Shown piece after piece: positions 37,950 to 48,498 of a stretch of 64,000 bases of DNA; position 1 is the stretch's first letter, and each line of letters opens with the position of its first letter. This DNA comes from Nitritalea halalkaliphila LW7 (GTDB lineage: Bacteria; Bacteroidota; Bacteroidia; Cytophagales; Cyclobacteriaceae): positions 186,001-250,000 of the forward strand of contig NZ_AJYA01000002.1 in the NCBI RefSeq assembly GCF_000265075.1. The letters run 5' to 3'. The position numbers were made by a program, and so were the translations under genes. The notes below the pieces were generated by a model. That model did not search any database, was not told the origin of the DNA, and saw only the letters and a list, made by a program, of their open reading frames with translations.

Positions 37950-38913
37950 TTCTGTAGCGGATGCGGAGCTGTGCAGGCTCCAGTTGGATGTCTTCTAAAA
38001 AGTTTATCTTGGGATTCAGCTCCACCTGAACAGTGCTGTCTGAGCGATCCCGTGCATTGTAATTGACTACAGCCTCTAAAGCCGTACTGTTTAAGTCCTC
38101 CAAGCGCCTTTCATCTACCTTATAACTTAGCATCACATAGCGAGGCTCCTGCACCAGAAAGGCATTTGCAGGGAAATTGGCCAGCTCTAAGTTGAGACGC
38201 TTGGTGCCTTCCAGCATTTCGTACACTTGAAAGCGAATCTGCACCGATTCATCTAGTAAGGTCAGGAATTCACGATAGGGCTCTGGTATCAGTAAGGGCA
38301 TGATGCGGTTATAATCTCGCGCGATCTTATCCTCACTTATCCGGATAAGCAGTGTGCCGTTTAGCTGTTCTAAAATAGATGTAGGTCCTCGAACTTCTAT
38401 CAGTCTCAGGCTAATGCTAATTTGTCCATCAAGGCGATAATTTTTTGCCAAAAAGTTTTCACCTTGGTCAAGCTCTATTTTTACACGCGCCTTCGTGATA
38501 CGATCGATTTGAAAATGAATCGAATCCTGTACCGCAGACACTAAGCTCGTAGGCGAAATACTCTCGGAAAGGTTTCTACGAATTTCACTTGTCAAGATGA
38601 AGTTTCTAGCCGAGGGGTCTGATAGCTCGATAATAAAAGGGGTCTGATTGACCTGAAAATACTTGCGAAATAAATCCCAGCCATTTCCATTTACCTCGAT
38701 TTTTATCGAGGAAGGAAGCTTTTTCACCGGCATGAACTCCTCCTGGTTGTATAAAAACAAAATGGGGTAGTCCACCACCGTGGTGTAGTTGTCTTTATTT
38801 AAAGCATTTAAAACCCAAAAAGTGGCAGCGGCTATTAAACATAGCACTGCCACTTTAGTATTGGCCACATTTTTAGGCGTAACCCGTCGGATGACCTTTT
38901 TTATCTTGCTCAA
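37942..38913 (-). CDS. YbbR-like (CdaR family) membrane protein
   Basis: 323 residues. A basic N-terminus and one membrane helix (VAVLCLIAAATFWVLNAL, about residues 21-38) are followed by extracytoplasmic YbbR-type beta domains (IDRITKARVKIELDQGENF, LIEVRGPTSILEQLNG). In Firmicutes CdaR regulates the c-di-AMP cyclase CdaA; in Bacteroidota the role is not established. It lies between yajC and coaE, which is its usual position in this phylum. Confidence 0.82.
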   Translation of the reverse strand: MSKIKKVIRRVTPKNVANTKVAVLCLIAAATFWVLNALNKDNYTTVVDYPILFLYNQEEFMPVKKLPSSIKIEVNGNGWDLFRKYFQVNQTPFIIELSDPSARNFILTSEIRRNLSESISPTSLVSAVQDSIHFQIDRITKARVKIELDQGENFLAKNYRLDGQISISLRLIEVRGPTSILEQLNGTLLIRISEDKIARDYNRIMPLLIPEPYREFLTLLDESVQIRFQVYEMLEGTKRLNLELANFPANAFLVQEPRYVMLSYKVDERRLEDLNSTALEAVVNYNARDRSDSTVQVELNPKINFLEDIQLEPAQLRIRYRNE

Positions 38914-38921
38914 AACTCGAA

Positions 38922-39230
38922 TTATTTACCCGTAGCTCTCTTTGTGTAATCTAAAGAAACAGCTGTCTTTTCGATCGTTACCTTTAGACCACGATCTAAT
39001 TCTATGGTAAGCGTATCCGCTTCGACGCTATGCACCTTGCCGTGTAAGCCACCGATTGTGACTACAGGGTCGCCCTTTTTCACAGCTTCCAGAAAATTCT
39101 TCGTTTCCTTTTGCTTTTGCTGCTGAGGACGGATCATAAAGAAATACATAATTAGGATAATCGCCCCGAAAAGGAATACCTGGCCCATAATGGCACTCGT
39201 ATCTGCCTGTAAAAGAAGAAATGTTAACAT
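38922..39230 (-). CDS. yajC: Preprotein translocase accessory subunit YajC
   Basis: 102 residues. One membrane helix (QVFLFGAIILIMYFFMIRPQQQKQKE, the last part being the YajC hallmark) and a small soluble domain (FLEAVKKGDPVVTIGGLHGKV). It associates with SecDF at the inner membrane. It is 9-10 bases from its neighbours on each side, inside the nusB-coaE cluster. Confidence 0.93.
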   Translation of the reverse strand: MLTFLLLQADTSAIMGQVFLFGAIILIMYFFMIRPQQQKQKETKNFLEAVKKGDPVVTIGGLHGKVHSVEADTLTIELDRGLKVTIEKTAVSLDYTKRATGK

Positions 39231-39239
39231 CTTTACCGA

Positions 39240-39794
39240 TTAACGTTTGATAGGTCCGAACTGATTGTTGGCAGCACCTCCCCTTGGAGTTACATTGCCC
39301 TTCAGTCGGAGTCTTGTGATAGATGGATTAGTATTGGCTTGAATGCTCACTGTGGGTGCTTGAGCCCCAGGCTTCGCCGTAGAATTAAACTTCACGGTCA
39401 CGAAACCTTCATCTCCGGGCTTAATCGGAGCGCGGGTGTATTCAGGAGTGGTACATCCACAGGAAGCCGTAATATTATTGATAACCAGCGGAGATTCTCC
39501 GGTATTTACGAATTTAAAGGTGTGCTCCACCACCTGTCCCTCGTTAATCGTTCCGAAATCATGCTCGATTTCAGAAAACTGGAAGGCGCCCAGATTAGCG
39601 GGATCCACCTGCTGTACCTGCTGCACATTGGATGGAGTGGCCGCCTGTGACTGTGTAGCCTCCAGACGAGCTAACTTCTGCTCTAATTCTGCTATCTTAT
39701 TCGCTTGATCGTTTTCGCTCCCTTTACTGTCGCAGGCGACAAAGGCAAATCCGGCCAGCGCTATAGCCAAGCCGGTTTTCACGATGTACTTCAT
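39240..39794 (-). CDS. DUF1573 domain lipoprotein
   Basis: 184 residues. Lipobox FAFVACDS near residue 20, then a coiled-coil-like linker (IAELEQKLARLEATQ). The DUF1573 beta-sandwich follows (FSEIEHDFGTINEGQVVEHTF, ITASCGCTTPEYTRAPIKPGDEGFVTVKFN), an ASPM/SPD-2/Hydin-like immunoglobulin fold found widely in Bacteroidota. Exact role unknown. Part of the nusB-coaE cluster. Confidence 0.88.
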   Translation of the reverse strand: MKYIVKTGLAIALAGFAFVACDSKGSENDQANKIAELEQKLARLEATQSQAATPSNVQQVQQVDPANLGAFQFSEIEHDFGTINEGQVVEHTFKFVNTGESPLVINNITASCGCTTPEYTRAPIKPGDEGFVTVKFNSTAKPGAQAPTVSIQANTNPSITRLRLKGNVTPRGGAANNQFGPIKR

Positions 39795-39799
39795 GGTTA

Positions 39800-40102
39800 T
39801 CAGTTTTTATCTGTATTGATTTGGTCGATGAGTTTATTCACATCGTTTAATAAATTTTCCGCTTTGGATTTCGCCTCAGTAATCACGCGATCTCCCTCCG
39901 ACTTGGCCTCATTTGCAGGAAGGTTTTTGCCCTCCTTTAAATCTTCGATAAGCTCTTCTAACTCCTCCTTGTACTTCGATAGCTGATACGATAGTTTCCC
40001 ACGCGTATTCTTTCCACTATCAGGTGCAAAAAGAATCCCTAAGGCAGCGCCTACACCGGCACCTGCTATAAATGCTAACCAAGATGTGCTGTTTTTGCTC
40101 AT
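39800..40102 (-). CDS. YtxH-domain protein
   Basis: 100 residues. The N-terminal hydrophobic glycine-rich segment FIAGAGVGAALGILFAPDSGKNTRGKL is the YtxH signature; the rest is a charged helix/coiled coil. Envelope-associated, function unclear, often stress-induced in other bacteria. It lies between nusB and the DUF1573 gene, two to five bases from each. Confidence 0.85.
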   Translation of the reverse strand: MSKNSTSWLAFIAGAGVGAALGILFAPDSGKNTRGKLSYQLSKYKEELEELIEDLKEGKNLPANEAKSEGDRVITEAKSKAENLLNDVNKLIDQINTDKN

Positions 40103-40104
40103 AA

Positions 40105-41289
40105 TTATCTATTGTCTAGTAAACCTCTACCGCTTTTACGTATTTCTCCGGCTTCAGTTAATTCTTTTGAAAGAACATCTAGCAGGCCATTTACGAATTG
40201 CTTACTCTTCGGCGTGCTATAATGCTTCGATATGTCGATGTATTCGTTAATACTCACCTTCGTCGGTATGCTCGGAAACTGCTTCATCTCCGTTAATGCC
40301 ATCGAAAGAATAATTTTATCCGTAAGGGCTACCCGCTCGATATCCCAATTTTCCGTCTTTTTAGCGATTAAATCACGGTGATTGTCTTCGTTTGCGATGG
40401 TGAAGTTAACGATATTTTGGAAGAATTCCTTATCCTCCTCCCAGTTCATCGCGATTTCAGGGAGCAAGCCGTCCGCCGCTAAATCAGACGCTGAAGCATT
40501 TTTAATCACTTTTGATGCCAAACTGCGAATGACAGCCTTATTTTCCGTCCAGTGTAAATCCTTACTACTTAAAAACTCGATGATAGGCTCCGCTTTGAAA
40601 ACTATTTTCTTCAGCAAATGCTACTAAAATCCCCAAATCTTTCTCCACATCCGTCTCCTCTAAGGCGATATAGGCTTGATAGGCTTCATCCGGCTTCACA
40701 TAAGTTCGAAACCAGTCTTTGATATCTAATGAAATCTCCTCTAAATCTACATCCAAGCGCGTCAGCGCAGAGCGATACAGCACATCACGCTGAATTTGGC
40801 CTAAAATACGGTTGCGACTCAAATTAAGCGCCCCAGGATGCACCTCTCGGATCCCCGTCTGCCGCTTTTGCTTGCGCTGCTCCTCACCTGCACGTGTTTG
40901 CCGAAGGCCACCAGTAACTCGATCGCGTACAGATACAGCTGGGGAATTTTTTCCGCTGCGATGACCATATTGCTGGTTAAAAAATCGAGATCTTTTCTAT
41001 TCAGCTCATGATAGGTGTGAATGGCCTTTATCGCTTCTGACTTGATTTTCGTCGAAAGCTCCGACTGACTAATCAGGTGCTTGCTGGATAAATGCTTCGT
41101 AAAAACTTCTATACAGGTCTGTGCGTCTAATTTGAGCTGCTTTTTATCCTGAAACTCCATGCTGTTCAGATCAGGCAAAAATGCCGTTCGTATCTGATCC
41201 TTCGCGATTTCTAGGTTAGCTCCCTTACACTGCTCATAAGCGTAAAGGTTTTGGAACGCTTTTATGCGTAGAATTCTCCTGTTTAACAT
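40105..41289 (-). CDS. nusB: Transcription antitermination protein NusB, long form (two frameshifts)
   Basis: About 394 residues from ATG 41289 (MLNRRILRIKAFQNLYAYEQ). This is the Bacteroidota version, with a long extension before the canonical helical NusB domain (FKAEPIIEFLSSKDLHWTENK ... ALTEMKQFPSIPTKVSINEYIDISKHYSTPKSKQFVNGLLD). NusB with NusE binds boxA of rRNA leaders. Frame breaks lie near 40892 (one base missing) and in the T4 run 40605-40608 (one base too many; removed, it reads LVAFAEEIVFKAEPI). The gene starts the ytxH-DUF1573-yajC-cdaR-coaE cluster. Confidence 0.9.
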
Positions 41290-41388
41290 GTCTGAAAGTA
41301 AAGAACGTTTGGAGGGCTGCCGCCCCAAAAGGGAGACAAGCAGGGACTCACGCCCCATACTCGTCTGATTATTTATATAATGATGGAA

Positions 41389-42488
41389 TTAGAATGCTAA
41401 TTTCACGCGTCCGATAGCCTCGATACGTGCCATGGCCATCGCGATAGCCGCCTCCTGAGAAGGGATCCCCTCATTCGCCGACTTGTCTAGAATGGCACTG
41501 CAAATATCGTAAATTTTTTCTGCATGCGCATAGGTATTCTCACGATTATATCCACCGAAATACTCAGCGCCCACATTGATAAGGCCACCTGCATTAATCA
41601 GGAAGTCAGGTGCATAGATGATGCCCTTGTCTAATAAAAGCTGCCCGTGGCGCTGCTCATCCTTCAACTGGTTATTCGCGCCACCTGCGATCACTGCACA
41701 TTTTAAGCGGTCGATGGTGTCGTCATTCACCGTAGCCCCTAAGGCACAGGGCGCATAGATATCCATGTCCATGTCATACACAGCGTCTGCAGGAATGACG
41801 GTAGCCCCACTCGTTTTCGCTACCTCACGAAGTTTTTCTTCGAAAATATCGGTGATGAAAATTTGAGCACGCTCCTTTACCAGATGCTCTACTAAGTACT
41901 TTCCTACCTGTCCGATACCCTGCACCACGATGCGCTTATCGGTCAGACTGTCGCTGCCAAATGCTTTTTTGGCGGCAGCTTTCATCCCCAAATAGGTGCC
42001 GTAGGCCGTCACTGGAGAAGGGTCTCCACCACCCCCTCGGTCTCCGGAAGACCCGTCACATGGCGCGTTTCCATGGCGATGTACTCCATGTCACTTGTCT
42101 TCATGTTCACATCCTCCGCGGTGATGTAGCGGCCGCTAAGGCTCTCCACGAACCGGCCAAATCGACGTAAAAAGGCTTCGTTTTTCTGCGCCGGATTACC
42201 GATGATGACCGCCTTGCCACCACCTAAATTTAAGCCAGAAATGGCGGCCTTAAAGGTCATGCCACGAGATAAGCGGAGAACGTCCGTAATCGCCTCTTCC
42301 TCAGAAGCGTACGGCCACATACGCGTACCCCCTAATGCAGGGCCTAAAGTGGTATTATGGATGCCGATGATGGCCTTTAATCCTGTAGGCGCATCATAGC
42401 ACATCACTAACTGCTCGTGTCCGAGCGCTTCTATTTGACCATAAACAGAAGTCTGCTGTACGTTTTCCACGGTATTAATCTCTAGCAT
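41389..42488 (-). CDS. Leucine dehydrogenase-like amino-acid dehydrogenase (frameshifted)
   Basis: Reversible NAD-dependent deamination of branched-chain amino acids. About 366 residues after repair. The substrate domain has [18 protein letters not shown] and the catalytic-lysine segment [34 protein letters not shown] follows. The Rossmann domain has [18 protein letters not shown] and [16 protein letters not shown]. One base missing from the C5 run 42032-42036 breaks the frame; restored, it reads [19 protein letters not shown]. The sequence is closer to leucine/phenylalanine dehydrogenases than to the GDH at 19-1296. Confidence 0.87.
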
Positions 42489-42494
42489 GTGAAC

Positions 42495-42521
42495 TTGGTA
42501 CTTATTAAAGTGTTATATTTG
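42495..42521 (+). promoter_or_regulatory. Possible promoter of the ABC exporter gene
   Basis: TATATTTG (42514-42521) fits the -7 consensus. A TTG at 42495-42497 could be the -33 element, but the 16-base spacing is short. Confidence 0.35.
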
Positions 42522-42633
42522 GGATTATCTGCACTAAAAACCCGCCACAAAATTATGTATTTATCGCCGGCTTTTCTACTGCAATTAAAAGACTTATCTG
42601 AAACTAATCAAGTGATTTAAAAGTTTTTCTTTC

Positions 42634-44430
42634 GTGAAACCCCTCTTAAGATTAAATAAATACCTCTACAAGTATAAGCACTACCTGCTGCTCGGCATAC
42701 TATTTACGGTTATTTCAAACATCTTTGTTATAATCCCTGCGCAGCTCGTTCGTGTAGCCATAGATTATGTGGTCGACAGCTTTACTTTTTATAAACTCTT
42801 TTCGGATCTCGCTTATGCTGAGGAGGTTCGCGCTGTTTACATCCAGCATATCCTCTTTTTCGGGGTGCTCATCCTCCTCATGGCGCTACTCCGTGGTCTT
42901 TTCCTGTTTTTAATCCGCCAAACCATCATCATCATGTCTCGCCTCATCGAGTTCGACATGAAAAATGAAATTTACGCCCACTATCAGGCACTCCCGCTTA
43001 GCTTCTACCGCCGAAGCTCCACGGGGGATCTGATGGCGCGCATCACCGAAGATGTGAGCCGCGTCCGCATGTACCTCGGCCCCGCTATCATGTATGGGAT
43101 TAATCTGCTCGTACTCTTCCCACTCGTTATCGGCTATATGCTCTCCGTAAACGTGCCGCTCACGCTTTACTCCCTACTCCCCCTGCCGATCCTGTCCATC
43201 AGCATCTATTTCGTTAACAACATGATTAACGAGCGCTCGGAGAAAATCCAGCGTAGCCTTTCCGGGCTTAGCACCTTCGTACAGGAAGCCTTCTCCGGCA
43301 TCCGCGTGCTAAAAGCTTTCGTTCGCGAAGAAGATAGCAGTGCTTCCTTCCGCCAAGCCTCCGAAGATTATAAAGACAAATCGATTCGCCTAACGGTGGT
43401 CCAAGCGCTCTTTTATCCCTTAATTTTAGCCCTCATCGGCATCAGCACCATTATCACCGTGTATGTAGGTGGCATTCAGGTCATCGAAGGAACTATCGGC
43501 TATGGAGTTATCGCGGAATTTATTTTGTACGTCAACATGCTCACCTGGCCCGTGACCTCCCTCGGCTGGGTAACCAGTATCATTCAGCGCGCAGCTGCCT
43601 CGCAAGAGCGGATTAATGAATTCCTCGATGAGAAAAATGATATCGTTAGTGAGGAGGCGCTCGATGTACAGATTAAAGGGGAGGTGCGCTTCGCCAATGT
43701 GGACTTCATCTACCCAGACTCTGGCGTGCAGGCCTTGAAAGGGGTTTCGTTCCACTTGTCCCCCGGACAGTCCCTCGCCATTATCGGTACCACAGGCTCT
43801 GGAAAATCCACTATCGCCAACCTCCTGATGCGCCTTTATGATGTCAGCGGTGGAGAAATACAGATCGACGGCAGGCCCATTCGCGCCTACGCTCCCGATA
43901 GCCTCCGCAGGCAGATTGGCTTTGTGCCGCAGGATGTCTTCCTATTCAGCGACAGCATCGCGAATAACATCGCCTTCGGGGCAGATTCCCTTTCTCAAGA
44001 GGCCATCGAGCAGGCAGCCCGGGATGCCGATGTCTACGATAACATCATCCAATTTCCAAAAGGCTTCGAAACGCGCCTCGGTGAGCGAGGCATTACTCTT
44101 TCGGGGGGGCAGAAGCAGCGGGTTTCCATCGCCCGTGCCATCGCAAAGGAGCCGGCTATACTCCTGCTCGACGACTGCCTCTCCGCGGTAGATACCAAAA
44201 CGGAAAATGCGATTTTAGAAGCGCTGAAGCGTATTATGAAGGCACGCACCTCCATAATCATCTCCCACCGCGTGTCCTCCGCGAAGCTGGCCGACCATGT
44301 TATTGTGCTCGACGAAGGGCGCATCGTGGAGCAGGGCGGACACGAGCAGCTCATGGAAGCGAAAGGAGTCTATGCCACCCTTTATGAAAAACAAACCCAG
44401 GGGAACGAGGCCCTGAGCGAAGAAAGTTGA
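42634..44430 (+). CDS. ABC exporter, fused membrane and ATPase domains (MsbA/LmrA type)
   Basis: 598 intact residues. Six helices in the N-terminal half (YLLLGILFTVISNIFVIIP and others), then a nucleotide-binding domain with Walker A AIIGTTGSGKSTIANLLMRL (about residue 385), signature TLSGGQKQRVSIARAI, Walker B ILLLDDCLSAVD and a switch His in IISHR. Walker B is followed by Asp-Cys instead of the usual catalytic Glu (DDCLS), which suggests a weak ATPase site of the kind seen in heterodimeric exporters. The natural substrate (lipid, lipid A core or drug) cannot be told. Confidence 0.88.
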   Translation: MKPLLRLNKYLYKYKHYLLLGILFTVISNIFVIIPAQLVRVAIDYVVDSFTFYKLFSDLAYAEEVRAVYIQHILFFGVLILLMALLRGLFLFLIRQTIIIMSRLIEFDMKNEIYAHYQALPLSFYRRSSTGDLMARITEDVSRVRMYLGPAIMYGINLLVLFPLVIGYMLSVNVPLTLYSLLPLPILSISIYFVNNMINERSEKIQRSLSGLSTFVQEAFSGIRVLKAFVREEDSSASFRQASEDYKDKSIRLTVVQALFYPLILALIGISTIITVYVGGIQVIEGTIGYGVIAEFILYVNMLTWPVTSLGWVTSIIQRAAASQERINEFLDEKNDIVSEEALDVQIKGEVRFANVDFIYPDSGVQALKGVSFHLSPGQSLAIIGTTGSGKSTIANLLMRLYDVSGGEIQIDGRPIRAYAPDSLRRQIGFVPQDVFLFSDSIANNIAFGADSLSQEAIEQAARDADVYDNIIQFPKGFETRLGERGITLSGGQKQRVSIARAIAKEPAILLLDDCLSAVDTKTENAILEALKRIMKARTSIIISHRVSSAKLADHVIVLDEGRIVEQGGHEQLMEAKGVYATLYEKQTQGNEALSEES

Positions 44431-44459
44431 TCCATCCTCCACCCCCTACACGCTAACCC

Positions 44460-44890
44460 ATGTCCCAAATCGCATCGCTCTTCCCCCGCATTGAAAATCT
44501 GCAGACGCATGATCAGCCCCTCTGGGCAAAATGAACGTCGTAGAAATGTGCGCCCACTGTGCCCTTGTTGCCGATAAGGTCTTGACCTGGGACAAGCCAC
44601 TCCGACCGGCCACCTGGAAGCAGCGCTTGGCCAAATACTATTTTTTATACCTACAGCCCCGCTTTCCTAAGCATGTGAAAGTGGCGGAGCCGCTGCTGAC
44701 GCAGGGCAAAGTAGATGACCTGGAATTAAGTGAAGCAAAGGCGCATTTCAGCCAGCGCTTACGTGCTTTCATGCAGGCGCCCGATACGATCCGTACGCCA
44801 CATCCCTTTTTCGGGCCACTGAATAAAAAAGAATGGGGCATCGTGCTATTTAAGCACAGTGACCACCACTTGAGGCAATTTGGCCGCTAG
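44460..44890 (+). CDS. DUF1569/DinB-like small protein (frameshifted)
   Basis: From ATG 44460 (MSQIASLFPRIENLQTHDQP) the frame stops within 25 codons. One G missing from 44524-44526 joins it to the next frame (LWGKMNVVEMCAHCALVADKV). The combined product is about 143 residues and ends with PHPFFGPLNKKEWGIVLFKHSDHHLRQFG. The two conserved His clusters (MCAHC and KHSDHHLRQF) are typical of the DinB-type four-helix metal-binding fold. No function is established. Confidence 0.72.
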
Positions 44891-44963
44891 GCTGACTGCC
44901 TGAATCTACCCCTGCATAGCCGTTTTAGTGCCAGAAAAATACCCGAAAAGCGCTATTTTCTTG

Positions 44964-44971
44964 TAACTTTG
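44964..44971 (+). promoter_or_regulatory. -7 element before ileS
   Basis: TAACTTTG fits TAnnTTTG, 49 bases before the ileS ATG. The -33 TTTG is not clear. Confidence 0.45.
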
Positions 44972-45020
44972 CGCATCAAAACGAACGAGGTTCCAGTCCG
45001 TCCATTTTGCCTGAAGGGCG

Positions 45021-48000
45021 ATGCATGGTAAGGAGGACCTCCTTAACGAGCTATACGTGAAAAAGTATCAGGAATTTAAGCAGGTGGATTATCCCCAGAT
45101 CGCCGAGGATATTCTTCGATTTTGGAAAGAAAATGGCACCTTCCAAGCCTCTGTGGATCAGCGTGAAGGAGCAGAAACGTTTACCTTTTTCGAAGGTCCT
45201 CCTTCTGCGAACGGCACGCCGGGCATTCACCATGTCATGGCCCGCACCCTGAAAGATATTTTTTGTCGCTATAAAACCCTGAAAGCTTCCAAGTGAAGCG
45301 AAAAGGGGGCTGGGACACCCATGGCCTGCCCGTGGAACTCCAAGTGGAAAAAGAACTGGGCATCACCAAAGAAGATATCGGCAAGAAAATTTCCGTGGAG
45401 GAGTATAATGCCCGCTGCCGCGAAACGGTCATGCGCTTTAAGGATGAGTGGGACGCCCTCACCGAGCAGATCGGCTACTGGGTGGATCTGGATGACCCGT
45501 ACATAACTTTTGAACCGAAATACATCGAGTCGCTCTGGCATCTTCTTCGCAGACTTTACGATAAGGGCCTGCTGTATAAGGGCTACACGATCCAGCCCTA
45601 CTCTCCGGCTGCAGGTACCGGGCTTAGTTCCCACGAGCTGAACCAGCCGGGCTGCTACCGCGAGGTGAAGGACACTTCCATCACCGCTCAGTTTAAACTG
45701 CGCGAAGCGGAAAATACCTATGTACTGGCCTGGACCACGACGCCTGGACCCTTCCTTCTAACTCCGCGCTCGCCGTGGGGAGTCATCTCGATTATGTGAA
45801 GGTGGAGACCTTTAACCCCTACACCTTCGAGCGGCAGTTCGTGATTTTAGCGGAGAAGCGAATGCAGAGTTACTTGCAGCCGAAAGGCGCTGAAGGGGAC
45901 TTAGATGCCTACAAGCCAGGGGATAAGGTGATTCCCTACCGTCTGGTGGAGCGCTTTAAAGGGGAGGCCCTGCTGGGCCAAAGCTACGAGCAGCTGCTAC
46001 CTATCCCTGAACTGAACCTGCCTGCGCCAGCCTTCACCATCGTGGCTGGGGACTATGTGACGACCGAAGATGGTACCGGAATCGTACACCTGGCAAAGGC
46101 CTTCGGAGCGGATGACTTCCGCACCCTCGTACAGCAGGGCATTCCTGGGGTTTTCGTACAAGACGAAACGGGGGCCGACGTACCTGTGGTGGATAAGCAA
46201 GGTAAGTTTTTGCCGGTGGTAGGGGCTTACCTGGCGGCCAAGTTGGAGGAGCACGGCATCACTGCGCATAAAACCTTCGGGCCGGATGATTTTTATGTAA
46301 AAAACTATACCGGCGAGGACGAAGCGCATCCCGATTTTAAATCCACAGACGTGCTCATCTCCATCATCCTGAAAAATGAAAACAAAGCCTTTAAGGTAGA
46401 GAAATACGAGCACAGCTACCCGCACTGCTGGAGAACGGATAAGCCCATTCTCTATTATCCGCTCGAAAGCTGGTTTATCAAAACGACGGCTTATAAAGAC
46501 CGTCTTGTGGAGCTGAATAAAACGATCAACTGGAAGCCGGAAGCTACCGGAACAGGTCGTTTTGGCAACTGGCTTGAAAATTTAGTGGACTGGAACCTGA
46601 GCCGGAGCCGCTTCTGGGGCACTCCGCTGCCGATTTGGCGCACGGAGGATGGCACAGAGGAGCGCTGCATCGGCTCCATCGCGGAACTGGAAGCAGGCAT
46701 CGAAGAGTCCATCGCGAAAGGCTTTATGAAGGCCTCCCCATACGCGGATAAGCCGGTGGACCTGCACCGCCCTTTTGTGGACGATGTGGTACTGGTTTCT
46801 GCCTCCGGCAAAGCCATGTACCGAGAGCCCGACTTGATCGATGTGTGGTTCGATTCCGGCGCCATGCCTTATGCGCAGTGGCACTACCCTTTTGAAAATG
46901 AGGCCCTTTTTGAGGCTAACTATCCCGCAGATTACATTGCTGAAGGCGTGGACCAAACGCGCGGCTGGTTCTTTACCCTGCATGCCATCGCCGTCATGCT
47001 CTTCGATCAGGTGGCGTTTAAAAACGTGATCGCGAATGGTCTGGTGCTGGATAAAAATGGGAATAAGATGTCCAAGCGTCTCGGTAATGCGGTGAACCCC
47101 TTTGAGACCTTGAAGACTTTCGGGCCGGATGCCTTACGCTGGTACATGCTGAGTAATGCGAACCCTTGGGACAATCTAAAATTCAATACCGATGGCGTCG
47201 GAGAGGTGCAGCGTCGCTTCTTCGGGACGCTCCAAAATACCTATAATTTCTTCGCTTTATACGCGAATCTGGACCAGTTCGTTTATAAGCAGGAGCAGGT
47301 GATTCCGGTGGCACAGCGACCAGAGCTCGATCGCTGGATCAGCTCCAAGCTGCAGTCGCTTATCCTGGAGGTGGAGCAGGCCATGGATCAGTACGACGCT
47401 ACCCGAGCCACGCGTGCGATTATGAACTTTACAGTGGATCAGCTCTCGAACTGGTATGTGCGCCTTGCGCGTAAAAGATTCTGGAGAGGGGAGCTCACTG
47501 TGGACAAGCAGGCTGCCTACGAGACCTTATATGAGAATCTGTTTACGCTAAGCCAGCTGATGGCTTCCTTTGCGCCGTTTTATTCGGACTGGTTGTATCA
47601 GCAGCTTACCGCCGCGGTGCGCGCGGAAGGGGCCACACTACCGACTTCCATCCACCTGACGGACTGGCTGGAGGCCGATAGCGCTCTAATCGATACAGAG
47701 CTGGAGCAGAGCATGCAGCTGGCACAGGATATCTCTTCACTGGTGCATGGTCTCCGGAAGCGGGATAAACTTAAAGTGCGTCAGCCGCTGCAGAAGATAT
47801 TAATTCCCGTGCTGGATCCTGCCGTGAGAACGCGCATCGAGCAGGTGGAAGACCTGATTAAGAGCGAGGTAAATATCAAAGAAGTGGCCTACATCGACGA
47901 CACCTCAGGAATCCTCGTGAAGCAAGTGAAACCGAATTTTAAGTTGCTCGGGAAAAAATTCGGGCCGCTGCTGAAGCAGGTGGGTGCTGTTATTCAGGGC

Positions 48001-48444
48001 TGGGGTGCTGCCGAGATCGCCGAGATCGAGCGAGCCGGTCAGGTGCAGGTCCTTTTGGCCGAAGGCCAAACGGTGGACATCACACTGGAAGAGGTGCTGA
48101 TCACCTCACAAGATATTCCAGGCTGGTCCGTGGCGAGCGATCGTGGCGTGACGGTGGCGCTGGATGTGACGCTGACTCCGGAGCTGGAGCAGGAAGGGCT
48201 GGCGCGTGAGCTGGTAAACCGGATCCAAAACATCCGAAAGGATATGGGGCTGGAGGTGCAGGACAAGATCAGCGTGCAGCTGGCCAGTACGCACCCGAGC
48301 TTAGCAGCCACTCTGGGAGGCTTCGCTTCTTATATCCAGGCCGAGACACAGGCCCTCTATCTCGAGCAGGTGGAGGAGATGCAGGATGGCGTTCTGCTGG
48401 ATTTGGAAGAGTTACAAGTTTTTGTGAATTTGCACAAAATATAA
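45021..48444 (+). CDS. ileS: Isoleucyl-tRNA synthetase (two frameshifts)
   Basis: Class I synthetase charging tRNA-Ile. The HIGH-like motif is in EGPPSANGTPGIHHVMARTL, KMSKS in LDKNGNKMSKRLGNAV. The editing domain includes LAWTTTPWTLPSNSALAVG once repaired, and the C-terminal anticodon-binding half is complete. Breaks lie near 45285 (one G missing; restored YKTLKGFQVKRKGGWDTHG) and 45745 (one T missing). The rebuilt protein is about 1141 residues, the usual length of the Bacteroidota, eukaryote-like form. As an essential single-copy gene, it is the strongest argument that these breaks are sequence errors. lspA follows. Confidence 0.96.
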
Positions 48445-48446
48445 AT

Positions 48447-48484
48447 AGCAGCGGCCGAGCTTTCTGTGCGGAGAGCTCGGCTGC
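48447..48484 (+). other. Strong hairpin between ileS and lspA
   Basis: AGCAGCGGCCGAGCT pairs with AGCTCGGCTGCT with one bulged region. No T run follows, only TTAATC, so it is more likely an mRNA stability/processing or partial-termination element than a full terminator. Confidence 0.5.
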
Positions 48485-48498
48485 TTAATCAAGGTGGT

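Noticed and set aside
45021-45799. ileS as a true pseudogene or a programmed-frameshift gene
   Set aside because: The lesions are ordinary one-base homopolymer losses of the same kind as in many neighbours, with no slippery site or stimulatory structure, and the gene is essential.
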